Shown here: one piece after another, positions 40,537-49,801 of the stretch
Layout of the letters: each line of letters starts with the position of its first letter
How positions within the stretch are numbered: position 1 is the first letter of the stretch
Assembly (NCBI GenBank): GCA_025150425.1
Contig: CP102281.1
Location: forward strand, 186,001-250,000
DNA from: [Eubacterium] siraeum
GTDB taxonomy: Bacteria; Bacillota; Clostridia; Oscillospirales; Ruminococcaceae
DNA: 64,000 nt
Direction of reading: 5' to 3'
The notes under the pieces: model-generated
Seen by the model: only the letters and a program-made list of their open reading frames with translations
What the model was told of the DNA's origin: nothing
Database searches by the model: none
Made by a program: the position numbers and the translations under genes

Positions 40537-40640
40537 TCACACTAACCTTTGCCCCACACCCAACCCTCGCAAAACCGCACTATCCCACTCGCTTTTCGTG
40601 GTGTGAGTGCAACAGCCCCACTTCCCACAAAAATAAAATC

Positions 40641-40662
40641 CGCCCCCGTTTTCACGGGGGCG
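40641..40662 (-). terminator. Terminator of the flagellin gene
   Basis: The stem CGCCCCCGT/ACGGGGGCG is followed on the minus strand by GATTTTATTTTTG. Confidence 0.85.
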
Positions 40663-40720
40663 AACTCATCAAGTCATTAATTTATAAATATTAAGCCCTG
40701 AAACTCACGCTGTTCTCAGA

Positions 40721-42349
40721 TTACTGGAGTAACTGGAGAATAGCCTGAGGCTGCTGGTTAGCCTGAGCGAGCATAGCCTGAGATGCCTGCTGAAGAATGT
40801 TATTCTTAGTGTAGTTGATCATCTCAGTAGCCATATCTGTATCTCTGATCTGAGATTCAGCTGCTGTCAGGTTCTCGTTTGTTGTTGTCAGGTTGTTAAC
40901 TGTGTACTCAAGTCTGTTCTGAAGTGCACCAAGACCTGCTCTCTGCATAGATACTGTCTTAACGGCAGTGTCTACCATATCGATAGCAGCATTTGCAGCG
41001 TCCTGAGTAGAAACGTCAGCATTAGCAACACCTATAGCAGAAGATGACATATCGTTAACGTTCAGAGTAACTCTCTGATCCTCAACGCCGTTAGCACCGA
41101 TCTGGAATGTAAGACCCTTACCGTTGTTAGGAACTGAAGCCTTACCAACACCTGCACCGTCTGTGATAGCTACTTCTGCAGTGTTTTTAACGTTGAAATA
41201 AATCTTACCATCTGCATCGCCATCGGTGTTCTTTGTATCTTCCAGTTTTACAGAGTAGTCATATCCAGCTTCCTTGAGGATGTTTTCGATATCTTTTTCT
41301 GTGTATGTCTTACCTGTTGAAAGTTCAAGGGTTAACTCAGCACCCTTTGTTGTTGTTGCAGCTGTAGCAACCTTAACATTTTCCTTACCTGCAGCAACTG
41401 TAGTGGAAATGGTTATCTTAGAAGCCATATTTGTATCTACTGCCTTGCCGTAAGTGTTAGCTGTAAATGTTATCTTATCAGATGAACCGTGTGCACCGTT
41501 TGTACCGTCACCAATGAGTGTCAGTATATTTGTATCATCTGAACCGGTTGCACGAAGACCGGCTGTTGTAGCTGTTGTAGCACCAGCCTTAGAAGCTGTC
41601 ATGACACCGTTTGCAAGCTTAACAGAAACTTCTGCGGGAGCCTGTTCCTGACCGGCATCCTTAGACTGCGTAGCGTTAGCAATCAGGTTATCAATATCCT
41701 TCTGAGTGTAAGTTGCACCGGAAACAAGGTTCATAGTAAGATTCTTACCATCAGCAGACCAAATGGCATTTTCGCCGCCCTTACCTGATGCGGTGTAAGC
41801 TGTAGTAATTGTAACACCAGCTATGTTAGATGTAACTGTAGCACCCTTAAGATCTGTATCAGCTATAGAAACTGAACCGTACTTAGCGCCGTATTCGGTT
41901 GTACCCTGTGAGCCGCCGAGTGAACCATCGAGGAGCTTCATGCCGTTGTACTCTGTAGAAGAAGCGATTCTGTCGATTTCGCTCTTGAGTGCGTCAACTT
42001 CGAGCTGGATAGCTTCACGGTCTGTATCATCCTGATATGTACCGTTAGCTGACTGAACTGCAAGCTCTCTCATTCTCTGAAGAATTGAGTGAGTTTCGTT
42101 TAAGCCGCCTTCAGCTGTCTGGATAAGAGAGATACCGTCGTTGGCATTCTTTGTAGCCTGTGAAAGACCGCGGATCTGTGAACGCATCTTTTCAGATATA
42201 GCCAGACCTGCAGCGTTATCGCCTGCACGGTTGATCTGATAACCTGAAGATAACTTTTCAGTTGCCTTCTTTGTACCTGAAACGTTGATGTTCATCTTGT
42301 TGTTAGCATTGATCGCATTTAAGTTATGCTGTACTACCATACCTGCCAT
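40721..42349 (-). CDS. fliC: Flagellin
   Basis: The 542-residue filament protein has the conserved D0/D1 N-terminus ([40 protein letters not shown]) and C-terminus ([15 protein letters not shown]). The middle (about 150-440) is a variable, Thr/Ala/Gly-rich surface region. It is secreted through the flagellar export apparatus without a signal peptide. A sigma-28 type promoter lies upstream, and fliB, the flagellin lysine methylase gene, is adjacent. Confidence 0.96.
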   Translation of the reverse strand: MAGMVVQHNLNAINANNKMNINVSGTKKATEKLSSGYQINRAGDNAAGLAISEKMRSQIRGLSQATKNANDGISLIQTAEGGLNETHSILQRMRELAVQSANGTYQDDTDREAIQLEVDALKSEIDRIASSTEYNGMKLLDGSLGGSQGTTEYGAKYGSVSIADTDLKGATVTSNIAGVTITTAYTASGKGGENAIWSADGKNLTMNLVSGATYTQKDIDNLIANATQSKDAGQEQAPAEVSVKLANGVMTASKAGATTATTAGLRATGSDDTNILTLIGDGTNGAHGSSDKITFTANTYGKAVDTNMASKITISTTVAAGKENVKVATAATTTKGAELTLELSTGKTYTEKDIENILKEAGYDYSVKLEDTKNTDGDADGKIYFNVKNTAEVAITDGAGVGKASVPNNGKGLTFQIGANGVEDQRVTLNVNDMSSSAIGVANADVSTQDAANAAIDMVDTAVKTVSMQRAGLGALQNRLEYTVNNLTTTNENLTAAESQIRDTDMATEMINYTKNNILQQASQAMLAQANQQPQAILQLLQ

Positions 42350-42532
42350 TTTGTTTTCCTCCTTGAATGTACTCCCGAAATCCTTTTCGGAAGTCGTTGC
42401 CCTTATAGGGACTTGTTTTTGTTAGTGTGACCTTGCTTTGCGCTAAGCTAAAGTCATTTGGTGTTTGTTTTGCAAAACACTGCGGAAGTTATCTCCGCCT
42501 CCGCACAGGGCTCTGTGACCCTTACATTTATT

Positions 42533-42560
42533 ATATCGGCACTTGTTTTTCTAAACTTTA
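42533..42560 (-). promoter_or_regulatory. Sigma-28/SigD promoter of flagellin
   Basis: On the minus strand TAAAGTTT (42553-42560), 12 bp, then GCCGATAT (42533-42540) closely match the motility sigma-factor consensus TAAAGTTT-N11-GCCGATAA. Confidence 0.85.
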
Positions 42561-42648
42561 GCCTTTTTGAAAACTTTTTTATAATTTTTCTGAGAAATTT
42601 TGTAGTGCGTTTGTGTAAAATTTACAATATGAACTGTCGGCTTTGCGT

Positions 42649-42682
42649 AACAGCAAAAACCGCACTGCGTCACAGAGCGGTT
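42649..42682 (-). terminator. Terminator hairpin of fliB; left copy of a repeat flanking fliB
   Basis: AACAGCAAAAACCGCACTGC then GTCACAGAGCGGTT forms the stem AACCGC/GCGGTT. A near-identical segment lies at 44001-44033, on the other side of fliB. Confidence 0.7.
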
Positions 42683-42693
42683 ATATAACTGCC

Positions 42694-43896
42694 TTATTTT
42701 ACGATAAGTGCAAGGTGACCTGCTGAATAACAGTTTATCTCCTTTAAGTAATCTATTATCATTTTCACTCTGTCAGGGTTATGACAAAGCGGATGAGAAG
42801 CAAGACAGACAGCGGTTTTAAACCTCTCGAATATTTCATTGGGATTGTCACTGCCGGCTGCTGCGGCAGCGCCGAAAAAATCTATAAGTGCTACAGATGC
42901 ACAAAAATATGCGTAGTTATCAAAAATATTATAATTATTATCTGAAAACGGCATAAGCTCACACATATAAAGGCATCTTACTATGTTTCTTATCATAAAC
43001 GGTTTAGTTGCGCACTGCTTATAAAATTTATCAAGGTTAGATGTGTATTTCACTATTTCAACAGCCGAATTACCATTATTATCTTTTGTTCTTATTGATG
43101 ACAATATTTCGGAGAGCTTATCACCTACAGCTGTACCGTCAAGCATACACTGCACAGCACCAAGCTTAACCTTATAATTCGGTTCAATATCCGAAAGGGA
43201 TTTTACAAGTGAGGGGCTGTTTATCTGTTTTGATAAAGCGGATATGCCCTCGGGTATTCTGTCCGGCGATGAATTTTCAAGCTTTGAAAGCGTCTGTGCG
43301 GCAAGAGTGCCAATAATCATCGATGTATGTATATCACGTTTTTTGTCACTAAGAATGCCGTAGAAAAAATCAAAAAGCTGATTTCTGTATTTAAGTCCCG
43401 GATTGTTTTTTACGTCGTCAATTGTATCGGGTTTAAATATCAGAATGGTTTCCGGTTCATAGTCTTTACCGTAAATATAAACGTCACAGGCTTTTTCTTC
43501 TTTTATGACTAAATCAAATACTGCAGGGCAACTGATACATCTTACTTTAGTTATTATATTATCATTAATAACTCCACTTATCGGATAGCTTTTACACACA
43601 GCCGAAAGGTATTCTGCCCCAAGTTCTTTCTGAATTTTACAAAGCCTATCTGCTTTATCATGAAAAGGACAATCACCGTCAGGCATAAGAACTATTTTAT
43701 TTATGTCGTTATCCGTCTTTTCAAAGGAGGCTTTTATCAACTCGTCCAACTCATCGGAGTGCTTGGATTTTTTTAAACTTTCCACTTCCTCGTCGGTCCA
43801 CAATATAGTCCAACCTCGGCAACAATCCATTGTACACTTTCCGCCTATACACTGAAAATCGTTGACGTACTGTGCTGTTTTAAGTATATATCCCAT
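42694..43896 (-). CDS. fliB: Flagellin lysine-N-methylase
   Basis: The 400-residue product begins MGYILKTAQYVNDFQCIGGK and carries the cysteine-rich FliB signature CIGGKCTMDCCRGWTILW, plus further paired cysteines (DGDCPFHDKADRLC, VRCISCPAVFD). FliB methylates surface lysines of flagellin; the cysteines are consistent with a metal or Fe-S cofactor. The start at 43896 follows AAAGGGTAAAG; a longer frame extends upstream to 44007 without support. It lies next to the flagellin gene, which fits its substrate. Direct hairpin repeats bracket it. Confidence 0.85.
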   Translation of the reverse strand: MGYILKTAQYVNDFQCIGGKCTMDCCRGWTILWTDEEVESLKKSKHSDELDELIKASFEKTDNDINKIVLMPDGDCPFHDKADRLCKIQKELGAEYLSAVCKSYPISGVINDNIITKVRCISCPAVFDLVIKEEKACDVYIYGKDYEPETILIFKPDTIDDVKNNPGLKYRNQLFDFFYGILSDKKRDIHTSMIIGTLAAQTLSKLENSSPDRIPEGISALSKQINSPSLVKSLSDIEPNYKVKLGAVQCMLDGTAVGDKLSEILSSIRTKDNNGNSAVEIVKYTSNLDKFYKQCATKPFMIRNIVRCLYMCELMPFSDNNYNIFDNYAYFCASVALIDFFGAAAAAGSDNPNEIFERFKTAVCLASHPLCHNPDRVKMIIDYLKEINCYSAGHLALIVK

Positions 43897-44000
43897 ATCT
43901 TTACCCTTTCCGGAATCTTTTCCAAAAATAATATCTTTATTATAGCACCGAATTGCAGGAATTTCAACCTGTAGCAAAAGGAAAGGCGGAGCATGAGAGT

Positions 44001-44033
44001 ACAGCAAAAACCGCCCTGCATCACAGAGCGGTT
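44001..44033. repeat. Hairpin repeat, right copy flanking fliB
   Basis: ACAGCAAAAACCGCCCTGCA then TCACAGAGCGGTT differs from 42650-42682 at two positions. Separation of the two copies is about 1.35 kb, with only fliB between them. Confidence 0.75.
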
Positions 44034-44058
44034 TTGCTTGAATAATAGAGAGGTATAT

Positions 44059-44181
44059 ATGAAAACTTTCGTTGTACTTAGGCGGAGCGTGTATAGGGCG
44101 GCTGTTGCCGTCTTGCCGGCTCCTGTTATGTTAACCGTGCTTGTCGGCACGATATTTTTCAAGCCGAAACCTATCGGCTGA
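44059..44181 (+). CDS. Possible small membrane peptide
   Basis: This 40-codon frame has a GAGAGG site 7 nt before the ATG and a basic N-terminus plus one hydrophobic segment (VLPAPVMLTVLVGTIFF). No homologue is recognised; it may be spurious. Confidence 0.25.
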   Translation: MKTFVVLRRSVYRAAVAVLPAPVMLTVLVGTIFFKPKPIG

Positions 44182-44368
44182 TTTCGGTCGTCGGAATCCT
44201 TTCCTCTGACTGTGACTATAGTATACCCCTTTTTTATGAATCATATAATAACGGGCGATGAAAGAAATGTGAAAAATCTTGAAACGAAGGTGTATGTATC
44301 GTGGGGAATGTCCTTTAATGACGGGCAAATTTCATCACAAAAAGTAAATCTGAAGCATACATTGCTAT

Positions 44369-44418
44369 CCGCCGGTAACGCAACTTACGCAATCCGCCAA
44401 CCGTCAGAACGGCGAATT
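44369..44418. repeat. 50-bp repeat, copy 1
   Basis: CCGCCGGTAACGCAACTTAC, then GCAATCCGCCAACCGTCAGA, then ACGGCGAATT. It is identical to 44508-44557. Outer arms CGCCG/CGGCG allow a hairpin. Confidence 0.8.
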
Positions 44419-44507
44419 GTCAACTATATATTTATCTGACGTTAATCACAAGCACCTTTTCCTGTTTCTGTTCAGAAGAAACGTCAAAAGGGTGTGACCT
44501 CAGTCAC

Positions 44508-44557
44508 CCGCCGGTAACGCAACTTACGCAATCCGCCAACCGTCAGAACGGCGAATT
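44508..44557. repeat. 50-bp repeat, copy 2
   Basis: This is the identical second copy, 139 bp after the first. A partial third trace, AGGCGAATTTGAAGCGG, occurs near 44620. No gene is supported between 44182 and 44655. Confidence 0.8.
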
Positions 44558-44655
44558 TGAAGCGGGTCATACCCGCCACTCGCCGTACATCGTTGTTACG
44601 CTAATCGCAAACATACAGAAAGGCGAATTTGAAGCGGCACACTGTTGCCGCCACG

Positions 44656-44697
44656 GAAAAGCCCCTTGTACCTTAGGGGGTGGTACAAGGGGCTTTC
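44656..44697 (-). terminator. Terminator of the alcohol dehydrogenase gene (possibly bidirectional)
   Basis: The long stem AAAGCCCCTTGTACC/GGTACAAGGGGCTTT is followed on the minus strand by TCCG and on the plus strand by CCTTT. Confidence 0.75.
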
Positions 44698-44766
44698 CTT
44701 TGGGTTATAATTCAGAGGCTATATAAATAGATGAAATCAAATTTAACAGCTACGATCTCAGAAATA

Positions 44767-45981
44767 TCAGAAATCAACTTCTGTATCGTAGTAGCAGCAC
44801 TTAAGCAGCTTCTCCATCTCTTCCTGTGTAGGAATACGAGGATTAGAACCTGTGCAAGCGTCTGCGATAGCATTCTTAGCGATCTCAGGTAATCTCTCCA
44901 GGAATACGTTTTCGGGAACGAAACCGTTTTCTGTAGGATAGCTGTCTGCGCCGTAGTTCTTGATGCAGTGAGGAATCTTCAGATCGTCATTCATCTTACG
45001 CAGATAAGCGATGAGGAGCTTTACCTTTTCGTCGTCATTTGCACCGCCAAGACCCATAAAGTCAGCGATTACGCCGTAACGCTTCTTAGCTGTTTCGTCC
45101 TTTGCGTTGAATGCGATAACCTTAGGAAGATACATAGCGTTTGCGGCACCGTGTATGATGTGTGCGCCGTAATCAGCGAATGCGGCACCTGTCTTGTGAG
45201 CCATTGAGTGAACGATACCGAGCAGAGCATTCGAGAATGCCATACCTGCGAGGCACTGTGCGTTGTGCATTGCATCACGCTTAGCCATATCGCCGTTGTA
45301 AGAACCAACGAGGTCGTTCTGGATCATCTTGATTGCGTGAAGCGCAAGAGGATCTGTAAAGTCGCAGTTAGCTGTTGAAACATATGCTTCGATAGCGTGT
45401 GTCATAGCGTCCATACCTGTATGTGCTACGAGCTTCTGAGGCATTGTTTCTGCAAGATCGGGATCAACGATAGCAACATCGGGAGTGATCTCGAAGTCAG
45501 CGATAGGATACTTGATACCCTTGTGGTAATCTGTGATGATTGAGAATGCGGTAACTTCAGTAGCTGTACCCGATGTAGAAGAAATAGCGCAGAAGTGAGC
45601 TTTCTTTCTGAGTTCGGGAATACCGAATACCTTACACATATCTTCAAATGTGCAGTCGGGGTACTCGTACTTTATCCACATAGCCTTAGCTGCGTCGATA
45701 GGAGAACCGCCGCCCATTGCTACGATCCAGTCGGGCTGGAACTTGAGCATTGCGTCTGCACCCTTCATAACTGTTTCAACAGAAGGATCGGGTTCTACAT
45801 TCTCAAAGAGCTCAACCTCCATGCCTGCTTCCTTAAGATAAGCCTCAGCCTTCTGTAAGAAGCCGAAACGCTTCATCGAACCGCCGCCAACGACGATCAT
45901 TGCCTTCTTGCCCTTAAAGCTCTTTAATGCCTCAAGTGCGCCCTTGCCGTGATAAACATCTCTTGGTAATGTAAATCTCAT
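44767..45981 (-). CDS. Iron-containing alcohol dehydrogenase
   Basis: The 404-residue group III dehydrogenase reduces aldehydes such as acetaldehyde or butyraldehyde with NAD(P)H. It has the nucleotide-binding VGGGSMKRFG and MGGGSPIDAAKAMW, SSTSGTATEVTAFS, and the iron ligands in HTGMDAMTHAIEAY and HSMAHKTGAAF...HGAANA. The start has a GGAGG site. It is monocistronic. Its likely role is NAD+ regeneration in fermentation. Confidence 0.93.
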   Translation of the reverse strand: MRFTLPRDVYHGKGALEALKSFKGKKAMIVVGGGSMKRFGFLQKAEAYLKEAGMEVELFENVEPDPSVETVMKGADAMLKFQPDWIVAMGGGSPIDAAKAMWIKYEYPDCTFEDMCKVFGIPELRKKAHFCAISSTSGTATEVTAFSIITDYHKGIKYPIADFEITPDVAIVDPDLAETMPQKLVAHTGMDAMTHAIEAYVSTANCDFTDPLALHAIKMIQNDLVGSYNGDMAKRDAMHNAQCLAGMAFSNALLGIVHSMAHKTGAAFADYGAHIIHGAANAMYLPKVIAFNAKDETAKKRYGVIADFMGLGGANDDEKVKLLIAYLRKMNDDLKIPHCIKNYGADSYPTENGFVPENVFLERLPEIAKNAIADACTGSNPRIPTQEEMEKLLKCCYYDTEVDF

Positions 45982-46377
45982 GTGAAATTCCTCCTGTTCG
46001 GCTTATAGCCGTTATTAATCTATATTTAGCTGTTATCATCGTGCGCCCTGCGTTATGTATTTGTGTTGCAGGACTTCTTTCTTTTGTTCGTTATTATTTT
46101 AACACACTGAGTCGGAATTGTAAAATATATTTTAGGAATATCGGTATATAATTATCTATATAACAGTATCGAATAAAATCCGCACAAATCCGCTTTTTAT
46201 CGCCATTTGCCGTAGTAAAGCCGTTTGTGAGCCTTTTGTAACAAAATTGTGAAAAGTGAGTAAAAAGCTAAATGTCAATATATGGCTTATTTTTTAATGG
46301 ATAAATATTGCATTACTGGAACTTGTCAAAAGGTCTGCCGCCCCTGTCTGCCGCAGATAACCGCTTTGAAAATCAAA
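45982..46377. other. Upstream region of the alcohol dehydrogenase gene
   Basis: AT-rich DNA without a gene. It contains TTTTGTAACAAAA (about 46235-46247), a near-palindrome that could be a regulator site. I cannot place a convincing -35/-10 pair. Confidence 0.3.
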
Positions 46378-46403
46378 GAACGCAGAGCATACACCCTGCG
46401 TCC
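46378..46403. repeat. Duplicated terminator hairpin, left copy
   Basis: GAACGCAGAGCATACACCCT then GCGTCC matches 46640-46665 in 25 of 26 positions. The stem is ACGCAG/CTGCGT. Confidence 0.75.
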
Positions 46404-46639
46404 CTGCTTTTTGAAAAAGTCTGTTTTTTATAAAATAGAGCAAATTCTCTATCCCTAACCCCAAACCCCTTCCCCGTGGGAAGGGCTGTGTATGCTTTGT
46501 TGGCTCTGCATCGTGCAGAGCCTTTGGGCATACACGCCCGGCGTCCGTGCCGGGCTGAGTGTGGGGCTGCCGCCCTCACCCCGCTTGGGGCTACGCCCCA
46601 AACCCTGTTTTCAAAAAATATAGGTTTTTCGATAGACTG
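46404..46639. mobile_element. Dispersed element, copy 5 (236 bp)
   Basis: The ends are CTGCTTTTTGAAAAAGTC (an eroded CAGCTTGTAGAAAAAGTC) and TTTTTCGATAGACTG. The interior combines the CCCTAACCCC block of copies 1 and 4 with a different GC-rich half shared with copy 6 (CCCGGCGTCCGTGCCGGGC). The two flanks are the duplicated ANTAR-gene terminator. Confidence 0.75.
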
Positions 46640-46665
46640 GAACGCAGAGCATACACCCTGCGTTC
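46640..46665 (-). terminator. Duplicated terminator hairpin, right copy, of the ANTAR gene
   Basis: The stem AACGCAG/CTGCGTT lies 6 bp after the ANTAR gene stop. The expected T-run is displaced to the other side of the inserted element. Confidence 0.7.
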
Positions 46666-46670
46666 GCTGT

Positions 46671-47249
46671 TTATTCTTCTTCCTTTGTGTTCTGATACGT
46701 CTTTAATATATCCTCCGCAACGGCTCTTTGCGTCTTTCTAAGATCCATTGCCTGCTTTTGAATATGCCTGTGCGCCTGTTCCTCCGTCAGATTCAGATAC
46801 TGCATAAGCATTGACTTTGCACGGTTTACTATCTTCATATCCGATAACTGCTGTGACAGCTGGCGGTTTTCCTCCTCCAGCTTTGCCATTCCGATATGAG
46901 CCACCTCGGCAAGCTTTATTGTCTGTATAAGCATAGCCTTGTTGAAGGGTCTTGGGAGAACGAATGCACCGGTAAACCGTATCTTTTTCTGCACCTCGTC
47001 GGCAATCTCGTGCTTGGCAAGCACCACTACGCCGTTTTTTGCGTCTTTTGCTATATCTGCGACAAGATCAAGCCCGAATTCGTCCGAAAGGGGAGTGGAG
47101 ATGATGACACTGTCAAACCTTGATATGTCTACGCCTCTTACGATAGCACCGCTTGTGAAAGTCGAGATGTTGTCGCAGTCAAGCTCAATCAGAAGTCCTG
47201 CTATGCTGTCGCAGATTTCGCTTGTTTTACCTGCTATAAGTACATTCAT
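46671..47249 (-). CDS. ANTAR-domain RNA-binding antiterminator
   Basis: The product has 192 residues: an N-terminal receiver-like domain (about 1-118), a coiled coil (about 120-140), and the C-terminal ANTAR three-helix bundle (about 135-188, with AKSMLMQYLNLTEEQAHRHI and AMDLRKTQRAVAEDIL). The receiver is degenerate: the phosphoacceptor position lies in DSVIISTPLSDE, without a clear Asp. ANTAR proteins bind paired hairpins in leader RNA and prevent termination. It is the last gene of the split glutamate synthase operon, whose leader (52500-52670) has an attenuator-like structure. Confidence 0.88.
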   Translation of the reverse strand: MNVLIAGKTSEICDSIAGLLIELDCDNISTFTSGAIVRGVDISRFDSVIISTPLSDEFGLDLVADIAKDAKNGVVVLAKHEIADEVQKKIRFTGAFVLPRPFNKAMLIQTIKLAEVAHIGMAKLEEENRQLSQQLSDMKIVNRAKSMLMQYLNLTEEQAHRHIQKQAMDLRKTQRAVAEDILKTYQNTKEEE

Positions 47250-47341
47250 TCCGACACCCTCTTTCGTGGTATTGAAGCTCCCCGTACCGCTGTGTATTAC
47301 GATAGCGAAGCCGCTTTATCTATATCTATTTTCGTTTGTTG

Positions 47342-48067
47342 TCAGTTATGCGTGTAAAGCTGCTTGTACGGGCTTGCCGTATTTGGGGACAGCTTGTAGA
47401 ATCTGCCCTTTAACAGCTCGTTTGTGTCATATCCGAAATTCTTTGCGAATTCATCGACATATTCTCTTATATCGGCCTTGTCACTGTCGTCTGCGACCTC
47501 GCACGAAACCTGTACGGGAAGACCCTTAGGCGCTTCGTCGCTTCTTATATACATATGACCGCCGTGCATTCCCGTTCCGCAGAACGAGCCTATCGGCGCT
47601 TTGCCGTCACAGCCTATGCCGAGAACGATTATTATTCCGCCTGCCTGATATTCGCCCAGAAAATCTCCGACCTTGCCGCCGATGATTATTTTCGGATAGA
47701 ATTCGTGGTATTCCTTCATATGTATTCCTACACGGTAGCCTGCGTTGCCCTTTACGAATATCTTGCCTGAACGCATCGCATATCCTGTCGTATCACCGCA
47801 GTTTCCGTGGATGAATATCTCGCCGTTGTTCATTGTGTCGCCTATAGCGTCCTGACCGTTGCCGTGTACTATGATAGTGCTTCCGTCAAGATATGCGCCC
47901 AGAGCGTTTCCGGGAGTTCCCTCAACCGTTATCGTCTTGCCCGCAACACCGCAGCCGATATAACGCTGTCCCATAGCGTCGGTTATCGTTATATCGTTGT
48001 CGTCACATTCGACTATCTTTTTATTAAGGTCGTAATAACCTATTTCGTTAGCGTTTAATACTGTCAT
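47342..48067 (-). CDS. Glutamate synthase GXGXG (alpha-subunit C-terminal) protein
   Basis: The 241-residue right-handed beta-helix protein has repeated GxGxxG turns (GCGVAGKTITVEGTPGNALG, HGNGQDAIGDTMNNGEIFIH, VKGNAGYRVGIHMKEY). It corresponds to the C-terminal domain of the large subunit of glutamate synthase, encoded separately here. It is a structural part of the complex with the GATase and FMN-domain proteins encoded upstream. Confidence 0.9.
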   Translation of the reverse strand: MTVLNANEIGYYDLNKKIVECDDNDITITDAMGQRYIGCGVAGKTITVEGTPGNALGAYLDGSTIIVHGNGQDAIGDTMNNGEIFIHGNCGDTTGYAMRSGKIFVKGNAGYRVGIHMKEYHEFYPKIIIGGKVGDFLGEYQAGGIIIVLGIGCDGKAPIGSFCGTGMHGGHMYIRSDEAPKGLPVQVSCEVADDSDKADIREYVDEFAKNFGYDTNELLKGRFYKLSPNTASPYKQLYTHN

Positions 48068-48104
48068 GGCTTATCCTCCGTTATTGCAGACATTAAGGGC
48101 ATCA

Positions 48105-49340
48105 TCAGTGCTTTTTGCCTGCGAGCTTTTCTTCACGTCTTGCCTTGCCGAACATCATCATCTGCGGCTTATCCCTGAGAAGATCGAGATCTACCTCGGT
48201 AAGCGGTATCTGCTCCTTTATCATAGAGGTATAGATACCTGCTCTTGCTACGTCGCCCATAAGGATGAAGCCCTTCAGCAGACCGTCCTTGAATACCAGC
48301 TTCTTGTAGATTTCCTTGTCTGCATCCTCGGTAATGTCCTCATCGCCGTCATAGCTTCCGGCTGTTATGATATGCAGACCGTAGAAGCCTATGGCATTCA
48401 TCGGTATAGCGTTCAGATAAAGCGTTTCCTCGCCTGCCATATTCTTACCTGCGACCTCGCCCTGCATAAATGCGTTAGGCAGAAGTGCGAGTATCCTGTC
48501 GGTATTTGACGAACAATCGTGGCTTACTGTGCAGTCGCCTGCGGCATAAACGTTGTCGATCGTTGTCTGCTGGTGAAGGTCGGTTATTATACCCTTTTCA
48601 ACCTTGCCGCCCGCATCGCTTACAAGCTCTGTGTTAGGCCTTACGCCGACAGCTATTACAAGAATATCAAAATCCACCGTTTCGCCGTTTGTCAGCTTCG
48701 CACTGTTTTTTGAGAACTGCTCAACGCTTGTGCCGAGGATAAATTTCGTTCCTTTATCCTCAATATGCTTTTGCATTATCTCGCCTGCACGGACATCAAG
48801 AATACTCGGGAGTATCCTGTCCGCAAGGTCAACTACAGTAATATCGGCATTCAGATGATGAAGTGCCTCCGCACATTTAAGACCGATAAGACCTGCACCT
48901 ATTATAAGTACCTTTGTGCCGGCTGTGACTTTTTCACGGATAGCCTTTGCACTGTCCCACGTCATGAATGTGAACTTGTCCTCGACTTTATCAATGTCCT
49001 TCATCGGAGGAACAAACGGTTTTGAACCCGTTGCTACCAATAACTTATCATACTGTACTTTCTCTCCGTTGTCAAGTACCACACAGCCGTTTTCGATTTT
49101 CTCGGCACGCACCGAGAAGATGACCTTTACATTGTTCTTCTCGTAGAAATCAGGCTCTCTGTAGTATATCTTGTCGTCGGCAACCTTGCCCTCAAGCCAG
49201 TAGCTTATAAGCGGTCTTGAATATGTGTGATATGCCTCGTCCGTGATTATCGTTATACTGCCGTCCCTGTCAACCGAGCGTATTCCCTGTACCGCACCTA
49301 TTGCGGCGGCGGAGTTTCCTATGATAACATACTTTTTCAT
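48105..49340 (-). CDS. FAD-dependent NAD(P)H oxidoreductase of the glutamate synthase operon
   Basis: The 411-residue flavoprotein has an N-terminal FAD site (YVIIGNSAAAIGAVQGIRS), an NAD(P)H-binding site (KVLIIGAGLIGLKCAEAL), and a second FAD motif (NVYAAGDCTVSHD). It resembles nitrite/rubredoxin reductase-type pyridine nucleotide-disulfide oxidoreductases. In this operon it probably supplies electrons through the ferredoxin-like protein to the FMN subunit. Confidence 0.88.
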   Translation of the reverse strand: MKKYVIIGNSAAAIGAVQGIRSVDRDGSITIITDEAYHTYSRPLISYWLEGKVADDKIYYREPDFYEKNNVKVIFSVRAEKIENGCVVLDNGEKVQYDKLLVATGSKPFVPPMKDIDKVEDKFTFMTWDSAKAIREKVTAGTKVLIIGAGLIGLKCAEALHHLNADITVVDLADRILPSILDVRAGEIMQKHIEDKGTKFILGTSVEQFSKNSAKLTNGETVDFDILVIAVGVRPNTELVSDAGGKVEKGIITDLHQQTTIDNVYAAGDCTVSHDCSSNTDRILALLPNAFMQGEVAGKNMAGEETLYLNAIPMNAIGFYGLHIITAGSYDGDEDITEDADKEIYKKLVFKDGLLKGFILMGDVARAGIYTSMIKEQIPLTEVDLDLLRDKPQMMMFGKARREEKLAGKKH

Positions 49341-49351
49341 TTCGCTCCTCC

Positions 49352-49786
49352 TTATCTTTCTTCAAGGACGATAGCCTTGTTCGGACAGCCCTTTACACAG
49401 GCAGGCTCGCCGTTGTTGTTCTTCATGCAAAGGTCGCATTTCTGTATGACCTTTGAATCCTCGATTGTTACGATACAGCCGTAAGGACAGGCAAGCACGC
49501 AGGTGTAGCAGCCTACACAACGGCTCTCGTCACACGAAATAATGCCGTCCTTCTGCGATAAAGCGCCTGTTATACAGCTCTTTACGCAAAGAGGAGTTTC
49601 ACAGTGACGGCACTGTACGGCAAAATTTATTCCGCTGCCTTCCTCGACCTTTATTCTCGGTATCGGCTTTTTGCCGTTTGCAAAAGCCTTTATCATATTT
49701 TCGGCTCCGCTGTTTGCGGCGGCACAGTAATATTCGCACAGATGGCACGCAAGGCACCAGTCCTCGTTAACGTAAACTCTTTTCAT
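49352..49786 (-). CDS. 4Fe-4S ferredoxin-type electron carrier
   Basis: The 144-residue HycB/CooF-like protein has about four cysteine clusters (CLACHLCEYYC, CRHCETPLCVKSC, CVGCYTCVLACPYGC, CDLCMKNNNGEPACVKGC), enough for up to four [4Fe-4S] centres. It lies 11 bp before the oxidoreductase and should shuttle electrons within the glutamate synthase complex. Confidence 0.9.
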   Translation of the reverse strand: MKRVYVNEDWCLACHLCEYYCAAANSGAENMIKAFANGKKPIPRIKVEEGSGINFAVQCRHCETPLCVKSCITGALSQKDGIISCDESRCVGCYTCVLACPYGCIVTIEDSKVIQKCDLCMKNNNGEPACVKGCPNKAIVLEER

Positions 49787-49801
49787 TTTACTTCTCCTTT
49801 A

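Noticed and set aside
39734-40606. Short open frames such as the 77- to 96-codon ORFs across the repeat cluster
   Set aside because: They are made of the repeated hairpin units read in different frames, lack ribosome sites, and differ by indels that change frame between copies.
46439-46706. Frames within dispersed element copies 5 and 6 (e.g. 46476-46706 and 54691-54879)
   Set aside because: They translate GC-rich hairpin repeats, have no ribosome site, and are not conserved in frame between copies.
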